A stretch of 21,059 bases of DNA from an uncultured Campylobacter sp. (GTDB taxonomy: Bacteria; Campylobacterota; Campylobacteria; Campylobacterales; Campylobacteraceae): the NCBI RefSeq assembly GCF_938017615.1, contig NZ_CALIJA010000043.1:1-21059 (forward strand). Reading direction: 5' to 3'. The notes below the pieces were generated by a model. The model was not told the DNA's origin, made no database searches, and saw nothing but the letters and a program-made list of their open reading frames with translations. A program made the position numbers and the translations under genes. Positions 14,323-21,059 of this stretch are shown piece after piece; the stretch's first letter is position 1; the number at the start of each line of letters is the position of its first letter.

Positions 14323-14964
14323 ATGGAACTTCTAAAGGGCGTAAATCTTACTCACGCGTATGATTATACGCTCTTTGAAAATGTAAGCTTAAGCGCCCAA
14401 GAGGGCGAGAGTATCGCCATTTTGGGCGTTAGCGGCTGCGGCAAATCGACTCTGCTTCATATTCTATGCACGCTTTTAAAGCCGAACTCGGGCGAAGTGA
14501 TCTACGGCGGGCGCAGTATTTACGAGCTAAGCTCCGATGAGAGACTTAAAATTCGCCGTAACGACTTTGGCATAATATTTCAATCCCACTACCTTTTTAA
14601 GGGCTTCTCCTCTGGCGAAAATATTGAACTTGCCGCCAAACTTACGAATAATGCGATAGATGATGAAATTTTAAAAAAGCTTCAGATCGAACATACTTTA
14701 AAGCAAGGCGTGGGCGAGCTTAGCGGCGGACAGCAGCAGCGCGTGAGCATCGCTCGCATACTTTGCAAAAAGCCGCGCATAATCTTTGCCGACGAGCCTA
14801 CTGGAAATTTAGACAAGGATACCGCAAACGAGGTCATGGACGTGATCTTTGATTACGTAAAATCCAGCCGTGGCGCACTCGTGCTCGTGACTCACGATGA
14901 GAATTTAGCGCAAAAATGCTGCAAAGTTTATCGCCTAAATAACCGAAATTTAGCGCAAATATAA
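14323..14964 (+). CDS. ABC transporter ATP-binding protein, LolD/MacB-like
   Basis: A 213-aa stand-alone ATPase. Walker A GVSGCGKST, the Q-loop FQSHYLFKGFS, signature LSGGQQQRVSIARIL, Walker B IIFADEPTGNLD and the switch His in LVTHDE are all intact. The ADEPTGNLD string is typical of the LolD/FtsE/MacB group, which drives lipoprotein release or mechanical work on periplasmic partners. No LolC/E-type permease is in the window, so the partner is elsewhere. It starts two bases after tsf. In C. jejuni I recall the same position (Cj1180c), followed by fliR, which is missing here. Confidence 0.9.
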   Translation: MELLKGVNLTHAYDYTLFENVSLSAQEGESIAILGVSGCGKSTLLHILCTLLKPNSGEVIYGGRSIYELSSDERLKIRRNDFGIIFQSHYLFKGFSSGENIELAAKLTNNAIDDEILKKLQIEHTLKQGVGELSGGQQQRVSIARILCKKPRIIFADEPTGNLDKDTANEVMDVIFDYVKSSRGALVLVTHDENLAQKCCKVYRLNNRNLAQI

Positions 14965-14987
14965 GCAATTAATAACCAAAAATATCT

Positions 14988-15015
14988 TACAATAGCCCAA
15001 ATTCTTTCTAAAAGG
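14988..15015 (+). promoter_or_regulatory. promoter and ribosome site of the acidic protein gene
   Basis: TACAAT (14988-14993) forms a -10 box with a short leader. AAAAGG (15010-15015) is six bases before ATG 15022. It lies where fliR would be expected, so the downstream block can be transcribed separately from tsf. Confidence 0.5.
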
Positions 15016-15021
15016 TCATAA

Positions 15022-17094
15022 ATGAAAATTCTACTTGACAATCACAATGAGCAGGTTGCAAGTGTCGTAAATATTTGCTGCGAGCGCATCGGTGCGGACC
15101 TGGTAGCATATAGTGCAGACGAGAGTGAATATGATTTGACGATAAAAAATTATGAAGATGGCGATGATATTTCAAAATTTGATCTTAATAAGACGCTGTT
15201 TCTGACGCCTAAAAATGTCTCGGCGCCAGGAGCGCGATACACCCTTACAAAGCCTTTTTCGCCGCTTGAGCTCATTACGTTTATCAGCGAGTTTTCGGTT
15301 CAAAATATGAGCGTGCAGGCGAAAGAAAAAATGGCGAAAGAATTTGCCGATGCAAGCTCTGTGATGAAAGAGATCGATGCGATTGACCAGGCAAATTCCG
15401 CTTCGGGCAGTAATTTTGAAGAGCTTGTGGATAGCTTTTATGACTCCGGCAAGGATATACCGCTTTCGCAGCTGGCAAGCGACATAGCGCCCGAGATTGC
15501 AGATGATGTGCCGCTTTCGCAGTTGGTAGGCGATATGCCGCGCACGGACGAGATCGCAGATGATATTCCGCTCTCGCAGCTTGCAGATGAAGCGGCTATT
15601 GCGGACACCATCGCCGATGATACGCCGCTTAACGCCGTCGCAGAAAAGATTGCGGATAATATCGCAGATGATATGCCTCTAAACTTAGCTGCTAGCGATA
15701 TACCTGAGGATGTGCCGCTAAATAGTATCGGCACAAGCGAATCCGCCGAAAATAATCACACACTCCAGGGCGAAATCCCGCTCGCAAAGGATGACGCTCC
15801 GATAGCTCTAGCGGCGCTAGATGATGAAAATCCTAAGAATTCCAAAACGGATAAATCGCAGACAGAAGATGAAATTCCTGCCACACAGGCAAGCGAAACT
15901 TTACCACTTGCGCAGCAAGATGAGCCGCAAAGAGCTGGCAGCTCTAATAAAACTATCGTTGAAAAAAGGGCAGACGCTGCGCCTAATCTAGAGGAAGCGA
16001 AAGACTCTGTGGACGTTACGCTTAAACAACACGAGACAGATGGCTCATTTGCCTATAAAACAGAGGAAAGAAAATCTGCCTCGCAAGTAGTGCAAGATGC
16101 GGCTGGCGCGTCTGTTAACAGTGGATTTGATATGGATTTTTCTAGGCTTTTCGATAGTGCTGGCATGCCCGTGGAGGAGTTTGGCGGATATGATAATTTC
16201 GCTGCGGCTGCGTTTGCTTCCGATGAAAAAGAGGATAAAAGATCTGCGCATGATAAAAATAAAGCGGCTACGGATTTTCAAAAAACGCAAATTTCGTCTC
16301 AATACGAGGTCGCTTCAGATACGCCGATTGCGCTAGCGGGCGCGGGCGATATACCTCGTGAAAATCTTTATAACGCCGTTCCGTTTCAAAGTATGGAATT
16401 GACCGGCGGACTTGCACAGAATACGCCTATGTCTGCTCATAATGAAGCATGGAATTCAATTGGCGCAAATTTCGCAGCTTCTGCAAATTCTAGCAATACC
16501 GGGACTACAAATTCCACTCCTGCGCCAAATTTTTCGGAGCTAAACTTGCCGCACATATTAGATGCCTCAGATTTACCGAAGCAAAGCGAGCAAGCCAATA
16601 GCGTTGCCGGCGGGTTTGCGGACGGATTTTTGCGCGCTATGGAGGGCGATTTTGCAAACTCGTTTGCCGCAAACTCCGCAGATAGCGAGCAATTTAAATC
16701 CGGTAAGCCCGCAAAGAGCGCCGCGCAGCAGATAAAATTTAATGCTTCAAAGCCTTCGGAGCGCACAGAATTTAAAGCGTATAAATTCGGCGCGTCCGAG
16801 CAGGCAAATGAGATGAAATTTGGCGCGCAAGCTATGCCGAATGAGCTTGCCGCTTCGGCTGCGGCGGAGTTTGCCAGCCTTATGGCAAGCGAGTTAGAGC
16901 CTAGCGCCAAAAGCGAGCCGCTGCGTAACGAGCATAGCAAAAAACCGAGCGCCGAGGAGCTGAAAACCAAGTTACGTGATGATCTGGAAGCGGGCATCGC
17001 AAACACGATCGAGAAATTTGCAGGCAGCAAGGACGCTAAAGATGCACTGAAGGACTTTAAGATCAATATAGACATATCGTTTGGAGATAGATAG
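15022..17094 (+). CDS. large acidic repeat protein with an N-terminal pseudo-receiver-like domain
   Basis: A 690-aa protein at the position of the C. jejuni 'highly acidic protein' (Cj1178c) and the H. pylori poly-E-rich protein upstream of gmk. Residues 1-90 look like a degenerate response-regulator receiver: the first strand MKILLDN, then LTKPFSPLELITFI near residue 75, where Lys77-Pro matches the conserved receiver Lys-Pro. No phosphorylatable Asp is evident. Residues 145-236 carry six copies of an octamer with consensus D-x-P-L-S/N-Q-L-A. The middle (about 240-640) is low-complexity, Ala/Ser/Asn/Glu-rich and probably disordered. A short ordered end follows (about 650-690). No signal peptide or membrane segment is present. 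It may act as a cytoplasmic polar or flagellar scaffold in relatives; the role here is unknown. Its last base is the first base of gmk. Confidence 0.85.
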   Translation: MKILLDNHNEQVASVVNICCERIGADLVAYSADESEYDLTIKNYEDGDDISKFDLNKTLFLTPKNVSAPGARYTLTKPFSPLELITFISEFSVQNMSVQAKEKMAKEFADASSVMKEIDAIDQANSASGSNFEELVDSFYDSGKDIPLSQLASDIAPEIADDVPLSQLVGDMPRTDEIADDIPLSQLADEAAIADTIADDTPLNAVAEKIADNIADDMPLNLAASDIPEDVPLNSIGTSESAENNHTLQGEIPLAKDDAPIALAALDDENPKNSKTDKSQTEDEIPATQASETLPLAQQDEPQRAGSSNKTIVEKRADAAPNLEEAKDSVDVTLKQHETDGSFAYKTEERKSASQVVQDAAGASVNSGFDMDFSRLFDSAGMPVEEFGGYDNFAAAAFASDEKEDKRSAHDKNKAATDFQKTQISSQYEVASDTPIALAGAGDIPRENLYNAVPFQSMELTGGLAQNTPMSAHNEAWNSIGANFAASANSSNTGTTNSTPAPNFSELNLPHILDASDLPKQSEQANSVAGGFADGFLRAMEGDFANSFAANSADSEQFKSGKPAKSAAQQIKFNASKPSERTEFKAYKFGASEQANEMKFGAQAMPNELAASAAAEFASLMASELEPSAKSEPLRNEHSKKPSAEELKTKLRDDLEAGIANTIEKFAGSKDAKDALKDFKINIDISFGDR
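15454..15729 (+). repeat. degenerate octapeptide repeats D-x-P-L-S/N-Q-L-A
   Basis: Six copies are visible in residues 145-236: DIPLSQLA, DVPLSQLV, DIPLSQLA, DTPLNAVA, DMPLNLAA and DVPLNSIG, several preceded by IAD. A weaker EIPLAKDD follows. They are spaced irregularly by 15-30 residues and look like a linear binding motif repeated in a flexible linker. Confidence 0.8.
16450..16541 (+). repeat. Asn-spaced AAATTT/AAATTC stretch in the acidic protein gene
   Basis: Within residues about 477-507, Asn-Ser or Asn-Phe pairs recur every five to eight residues (NSIGA, NFAASA, NSSNTGTT, NSTPAP, NFSEL). Each is encoded by AAT followed by TCN or TTY, so the DNA shows AATTC/AAATTT words at 16453, 16468, 16486, 16510 and 16528. 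The look is the same as in the argS insert. Confidence 0.55.
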
Positions 17095-17708
17095 TGAAAG
17101 GCAAAATTTTGCTCGTTTCCGGTCCAAGCGGTAGCGGCAAAAGCACGCTCATAAAGCGTCTTATCGCAGAATTTGGCGAGCAGATATACTTTTCGATCTC
17201 CTCTACGACGCGCGAAATGCGTGCGGGCGAAGCGGACGGCGTGAATTACCATTTCATAAACGAGAGCGAGTTTCGCGCAGGCATCGATCGCGGAGAGTTT
17301 TTAGAGTGGGCGAACGTGCACGGCAAATTTTACGGTACTTCGCTAAAAGCTGCTACGAGCGAGCTTGAGCGGGGTAAGATCGTGATTTTTGACATCGATG
17401 TGCAAGGATATGAGATCGTGCGTAGCAAAGTGCCTAAAAGCGAACTTACTAGTGTGTTTATTACTACGCCGAGCTTGTCGGAGCTTAGAGATAGGTTACG
17501 CGCTCGCGGTGATAATGATCCCGCCGATATTGCTTTGCGCCTACAAAATGCGCAAGAGGAGATGGAGCGCCTAGGCGAGTATGATTATTTCATAATAAAC
17601 GACCGCCTGGAAGCGGCGTATGAAAATTTAAGATCAATCTACAAAACTATCAAACTAGAAACGGCAAGCCGCGACATAGGCAAGCTAATCGAAATTTGGA
17701 AAATTTAA
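17094..17708 (+). CDS. gmk: guanylate kinase
   Basis: A 204-aa enzyme that phosphorylates GMP to GDP with ATP. The P-loop GPSGSGKST is at residues 10-18. The GMP-binding region SSTTREMRAGEADGVNYHF and the lid region RLRARGDNDPADIALRL follow. Length is normal. It starts with GTG at 17094; that G is the last base of the TAG of the upstream gene, and GGAG (17083-17086) is seven bases before it, so translation is coupled. The tatA ribosome site begins within its stop codon. Confidence 0.97.
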   Translation: MKGKILLVSGPSGSGKSTLIKRLIAEFGEQIYFSISSTTREMRAGEADGVNYHFINESEFRAGIDRGEFLEWANVHGKFYGTSLKAATSELERGKIVIFDIDVQGYEIVRSKVPKSELTSVFITTPSLSELRDRLRARGDNDPADIALRLQNAQEEMERLGEYDYFIINDRLEAAYENLRSIYKTIKLETASRDIGKLIEIWKI

Positions 17709-17718
17709 AGGAGAAAAA

Positions 17719-17931
17719 ATGGGCGTAAGCGTTCAACAACTGCTAATTATCTTAGCGATCATCGTGTTACTTTTCGGAGCTAAAAAGATCCCTGAGCTCG
17801 CAAAGGGCGTGGGCAAGGGCATAAAGACTTTCAAAAAAGAGATGGAAGAGGACGACGAACCGCAAAAGGTCGAGAAAAAGATGGAGCAAGAGGTTAAAGA
17901 CGCCGAAATCAGCGATACTAAAAAGGCGTAA
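17719..17931 (+). CDS. tatA: Sec-independent protein translocase subunit TatA
   Basis: A 70-aa protein with the standard TatA layout. A short N-terminal membrane helix (about residues 7-20, QQLLIILAIIVLLF) is followed by the hinge FGAKKIPELAKGVGKGIK with its conserved FG and Pro, an amphipathic helix and a charged tail. TatA polymerises to form the channel that lets folded proteins cross the inner membrane. tatB and tatC are not in this window. Ribosome site AAAGGAG (17706-17712) is ideal. argS starts six bases after its stop. Confidence 0.95.
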   Translation: MGVSVQQLLIILAIIVLLFGAKKIPELAKGVGKGIKTFKKEMEEDDEPQKVEKKMEQEVKDAEISDTKKA

Positions 17932-17936
17932 AGGAT

Positions 17937-19733
17937 TTGAAAAATTTAGTCTTAAACGAAATTTTTAAAATTTTATCTCGCGAAGTCGTTTTAGAAAGAC
18001 CCAAAGATAAAAGCTTGGCTCATTACGCCTCGCCCGAGGCTTTCGCGCTGGCTAAGGAGCTGCGAAAGGCGCCTAAGCTCATCGCCGAGGAGCTTGCGGC
18101 TAAATTTAAAGATAGCGAAATTCTAAGCGCCACGGCGGTAAACGGCTATCTAAATTTTCATCTAAAGCCCGCTGTGTTGGGTGCTCTTGCTGAAAATGCT
18201 CTTAGATTGGGCGGTGATTTTGCGAAAAACGACGCGAAACTCGGAGACGGAATTTTACCGGCTTCGGAAAAGCTTTGCGCGAGTGAGCCTGCTTGCAAAG
18301 ACTCCGCTGCGAATCTGGCTGCGAGCGGTAATGACGTTGCTAAATCACAGAATTCCACCACTAGGCAAAATTTTATTTTGCAGAATTCCGAAGAGGCGTC
18401 AAATTCCGTCGTAGCATCAAATTGCGATGAGGCGCGGAATTCCGCCGCTATGCCGCAAAAAATTCTGCTCGAATACATCAGCGCCAATCCTACAGGCCCG
18501 CTTCATATCGGGCACGTGCGCGGCGCCGTTTACGGCGATACGTTCGCGCGTATCGGAGGCTATCTGGGGCACCGCGTCGATACCGAGTACTACATCAACG
18601 ACGCGGGCAATCAGATCGAGCTTTTGGGTACTTCGATCGCGCTTCGTGCGCGCGAGCTTGCGGGCGAGGACGTGAGCTATCCCGAGAAATACTACCGTGG
18701 CGAGTATATCGACGAGATCATCCCACTTGCGCGCGCCCAATTCGGCGATGAAATTTTCCGCGACGAATCGCGCGTTTTGATCCTTGCAGAGTTTGCTAAG
18801 GACGAAGTGTTAAAGATCATCCAAAAAGATCTCGCAGATGCGGGCATTCACATCCAAAACTGGGCTAGCGAAAAGAGCCTCTACGGCGAGCTTGAGCCTA
18901 CGATTAAGAAGCTTGAGCGCAGCGGCAAGATGTATGAGCAGGAGGGTAAAATTTGGATCCGTTCATCGCAGCTCGGCGACGAAAAGGATCGCGTCGTCAT
19001 CCGCGAGGATGCGCGTCCTACCTATCTTGCGGGCGACATCGTCTATCACAACAACAAATTTGAGCGCGGATATGAGCGCTGCATCAACATCTGGGGTGCC
19101 GATCATCACGGCTACATCGCGCGCTTAAAGGCCGCCGTGCATTTTCTGGGCTACGACGAAAGCAGGCTCGAGATCATCCTAATGCAGATGGTAAATTTAC
19201 TCAAAGACGGGCAGACCTACAAGATGAGCAAGCGCGCGGGCAACGCGGTCTTGATGAGCGACGTGCTCGCCGCGATCGGTAGAGACGCGATGCGATTTAT
19301 CTTTATCAGCAAAAAGGGCGAGACGCCGCTTGAGTTCGACGTGGACGAGCTCGCGCGCGAGGACAGCAGCAATCCGATCTTCTACATCAACTACGCCCAC
19401 GCGCGGGTCAATCAAATTTTTACCAAAGCGGGCAAGAGCGAGGCGGATGTCCTAGGCGCGGACTTCGGCACGCTGGATGAAGCGGGACTGGGCCTAGCTT
19501 TTGCGGCGCTTAGCTTGAATGAAATTTTAAACGACGCCTTTAATTCGCGCGGCTTACAGAAGCTGCCCGATTTCCTAAAGGCGCTCGCGGCGGACTTTCA
19601 CAAATACTACAACGAAAACCGCGTCGTAGGCAGCGAGAACGAGGATGCGAAGCTCAAGCTGTTCGCGCTCGTAGCGCTTAGTATCCGCACGGCGTTTGCT
19701 CTGATGGGCCTAAACGCGAAAGAAAAAATGTAG
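17937..19733 (+). CDS. argS: arginyl-tRNA synthetase with an internal repeat insertion
   Basis: A 598-aa class I enzyme that charges tRNA-Arg. The N-terminal additional domain (NEIFKIL... PEAFALAKELRKAPKLIA) recognises the tRNA elbow. The catalytic core begins LLEYISANPTGPLHIGH, with the HIGH motif at 190-193, and KMSKRAGNA starts at 429. The anticodon-binding helical domain ends LSIRTAFALMG. I recall C. jejuni ArgRS as about 530 aa. Here about 70 extra residues (about 103-173) sit exactly between the additional domain and the core, where relatives have a short linker. The insert is Asn/Ser/Ala-rich and periodic. The start is TTG at 17937, chosen because MKNLVLNEI aligns with the family start. 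AAGG at 17923-17926 is ten bases upstream; a closer AAGGA is only one base away. Confidence 0.95.
   Translation: MKNLVLNEIFKILSREVVLERPKDKSLAHYASPEAFALAKELRKAPKLIAEELAAKFKDSEILSATAVNGYLNFHLKPAVLGALAENALRLGGDFAKNDAKLGDGILPASEKLCASEPACKDSAANLAASGNDVAKSQNSTTRQNFILQNSEEASNSVVASNCDEARNSAAMPQKILLEYISANPTGPLHIGHVRGAVYGDTFARIGGYLGHRVDTEYYINDAGNQIELLGTSIALRARELAGEDVSYPEKYYRGEYIDEIIPLARAQFGDEIFRDESRVLILAEFAKDEVLKIIQKDLADAGIHIQNWASEKSLYGELEPTIKKLERSGKMYEQEGKIWIRSSQLGDEKDRVVIREDARPTYLAGDIVYHNNKFERGYERCINIWGADHHGYIARLKAAVHFLGYDESRLEIILMQMVNLLKDGQTYKMSKRAGNAVLMSDVLAAIGRDAMRFIFISKKGETPLEFDVDELAREDSSNPIFYINYAHARVNQIFTKAGKSEADVLGADFGTLDEAGLGLAFAALSLNEILNDAFNSRGLQKLPDFLKALAADFHKYYNENRVVGSENEDAKLKLFALVALSIRTAFALMGLNAKEKM
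18312..18455 (+). repeat. Asn-anchored tandem units (mostly 18 bp) inside argS
   Basis: AAT codons recur at 18312, 18330, 18351, 18369, 18384, 18402, 18420 and 18438, that is, spacings of 18, 21, 18, 15, 18, 18 and 18 bp, all in frame. Five of them continue AATTCC or a one-base variant. The last units read QNSEEA, SNSVVA, SNCDEA and RNSAAM (residues 149-172). This is a degenerate hexapeptide array located in the domain linker. Confidence 0.8.
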
Positions 19734-19749
19734 CCGCATAGGCTACATT
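19723..19749 (-). terminator. intrinsic terminator facing left, overlapping the argS stop codon
   Basis: AATGTAGCC (19727-19735) and GGCTACATT (19741-19749) make a perfect 9-bp stem with the loop GCATA. Read on the minus strand, the hairpin is followed by a run of T (the AAAAAA at 19723-19728). It is thus a textbook terminator for a leftward transcript. On the + strand it may also stop argS but lacks a T-run. The argS stop codon lies inside the stem. Confidence 0.6.
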
Positions 19750-19776
19750 CGCGCCGATAGCCTAAATCTCACGAAC

Positions 19777-19935
19777 GAAATTTTATGATTTAAATACAAA
19801 GCGAAATTTTACGGCGGGATTTCTGCTGCGAAATTTTATGTTTTACTTCTGGCTTCGCCGCGAAATTTTGCGGCGGAATTTGGGATGAAATTTTATCGCG
19901 AAATTTGACTTAAAATTCTATCGCTATGAAATTTT
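19777..19935. repeat. non-coding array of GAAATTT words after argS
   Basis: GAAATTT occurs at 19777, 19803, 19830, 19862, 19887, 19900 and 19928, so most gaps are 25-32 bp. Copies are often preceded by GC and followed by TA or GCGG. The spacers are dissimilar, so it is not CRISPR. The array ends where the AT-rich topA fragment begins. Confidence 0.6.
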
Positions 19936-21059
19936 AAAGCTAGTTCTAAATTTATGGCTCCTAAAAATTTAATTTTTGAACCATTTGTTCTAAATTCATA
20001 ATTATTATTATCAAACTTTACAGTTATTGTATCATATACTGCTGGCTTCATCTGGCTTGCAAGTGTTCTTTTATATATCATTGAATATAGTGCATATTGT
20101 TCTTTAGTTAAATATTCTTTTATACTTTCTGGTGTTATATCTGGATATGATGGTCTTATCCCTTCATGTCCATCTTGTGCATTTTTTGATGTTTTAAAAT
20201 ATCTTTCTTCATAATATTCTTCACCAAATTTTGTTATAATCTCTTTTTTTATAATCTTTCTTGCTTCTTCTGAAATTCTAGTTGAGTCTGTTCTCATATA
20301 TGTTATAAGTCCGGTATTACCCTTTCCTGGTATTTTAACACCTTCATATAATCCTTGAGCTATTTGCATTGTTTTTTTAATATTATAGTTTAAACTTCTT
20401 GCTGCTGCTTGTTGTAATGTACTTGTTGTGAATACTGGTGTTGGATTTTTCTTTCTTTCAGATCTTATAACATCTTTAACAATATATTCTTTATTTAATT
20501 TTTCTAATATTTCATTTAATTGTTTTTCATTAGAAATCTTAACTTTTTTCCCATCTTTACCAAAAAATTGTGCTGTTACTTTTTGTTTATCTTTTTCAAG
20601 TATTACTTCAAGTGTCCAATATTCTTCAGGAACAAAACTTCTTATTTCTCTTTCTTTCTCAACTATAAGTCTTAAAGCAACTGTTTGTACTCTTCCTGCA
20701 GAAAGTCCACTTTTAACCTTTTTCCAAAGTATTGGACTTATCTTATATCCAACTATTCTATCTAAAACTCTTCTTGCTTGTTGTGCATCAACAGTATTTA
20801 AATTAATTTTCCTTGGTTTTTCCATAGATTTTTTTACTGTTTCTTTTGTTATTTCATTAAAAGTAACTCTACATTCCTTATTTTCATCAATTCCGAAGTA
20901 TTTTAGATAAATGCCATGCTATAGCTTCTCCTTCTCTATCAGGGTCTGTTGCAAGATATACTTCATCAGAAGATAATGCTTCTTTTTTCAATTCTTTAAT
21001 TAAGTCACCTTTTCCTCTTACATTAATATATTCTGGTTCAAAATTATTTTCTATATCTA
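19893..21059 (-). pseudogene. topA: truncated, frameshifted DNA topoisomerase I fragment of foreign type
   Basis: The protein runs leftward from the window edge. The Toprim motif DPDREGEAIAWHL is near 20950, and the active-site region GLITYMRTDSTRIS has its catalytic Tyr codon at 20298-20300. Between them, VDAQQARRVLDRIVGYKISP and SGLSAGRVQT are typical of bacterial TopA. About 60 N-terminal residues lie beyond the window. One extra base near 20895 breaks the frame after HLSKIL; after the slip it continues GIDENKECRVTFNEI. Homology stops after GSKIKFLG (about 19960), and the last 20 or so codons are Campylobacter-like sequence read through to a chance stop. The zinc-finger C-terminus is missing. 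GC is far lower than in the rest of the window, and the sequence resembles Fusobacteria/Leptotrichia or Firmicutes TopA. It could be a transferred fragment or an assembly join. Confidence 0.85.

Noticed and set aside
18158..18740. Minus-strand open frames opposite argS
   Set aside because: They are shadows of the argS coding sequence; the + strand carries the intact synthetase with all motifs.
19777..19935. Possible CRISPR array
   Set aside because: The repeated word is only 7-8 bases, spacing varies from 13 to 32 bases, and no cas genes are in the window.
20428..20910. 160-codon plus-strand frame in the AT-rich region
   Set aside because: It is the antisense of topA, Phe/Ser/Leu-rich and without its own signals.

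Overview
The window looks like chromosomal DNA of a GC-rich Campylobacter (Campylobacterota) and ends in a short AT-rich piece from a different kind of bacterium. The evidence for Campylobacter is the gene order rpsB-tsf-ABC ATPase-acidic protein-gmk-tatA-argS, which is the Campylobacter/Helicobacter neighbourhood (C. jejuni Cj1182c-Cj1175c, from memory), together with the very frequent AAATTT words and the promoters that have a good -10 box but no clear -35 box. The flagellar gene fliR, which I recall between the ABC ATPase and the acidic protein in C. jejuni, is absent here. With the moderate GC content this fits a non-motile oral species such as C. gracilis, but that species assignment is an inference.

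Layout from left to right: (1) a two-gene unit of a DUF4230-like membrane-anchored protein and an unrecognised 156-aa protein (207-1391). (2) A decayed stretch, 1392-2698, holding a frameshifted membrane-protein pseudogene and a ~50-bp fragment of a paralogue. (3) A lower-GC exported protein that joins RTX-like glycine/aspartate strips to ankyrin repeats (2699-3922), followed by a long hairpin and tRNA-Glu(CTC). (4) A leftward unit of bioB and a Gln-rich lipoprotein. (5) Rightward mnmG, a SyrD/PvdE-type ABC exporter, a cytochrome c553, riboflavin synthase and a PgeF-type multicopper/purine nucleosidase-family protein. (6) The long rightward housekeeping block: translation (rpsB, tsf), ABC ATPase, acidic repeat protein, guanylate kinase, TatA and arginyl-tRNA synthetase, several with touching or overlapping ends. 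(7) After argS, an array of GAAATTT words and then a sharp fall in GC into a truncated, frameshifted topoisomerase I fragment of Fusobacteria/Firmicutes type that runs off the window.

The most unusual signal is a set of short, in-frame, Asn-anchored tandem repeats that swell otherwise standard proteins. Riboflavin synthase carries four 30-bp units, arginyl-tRNA synthetase carries about eight units of mostly 18 bp, and the acidic protein has a similar Asn-spaced stretch. All are anchored on AAATTT/AAATTC words, and a non-coding array of GAAATTT with about 26-bp spacing lies just after argS. No defence system, CRISPR array, transposase or prophage was seen.
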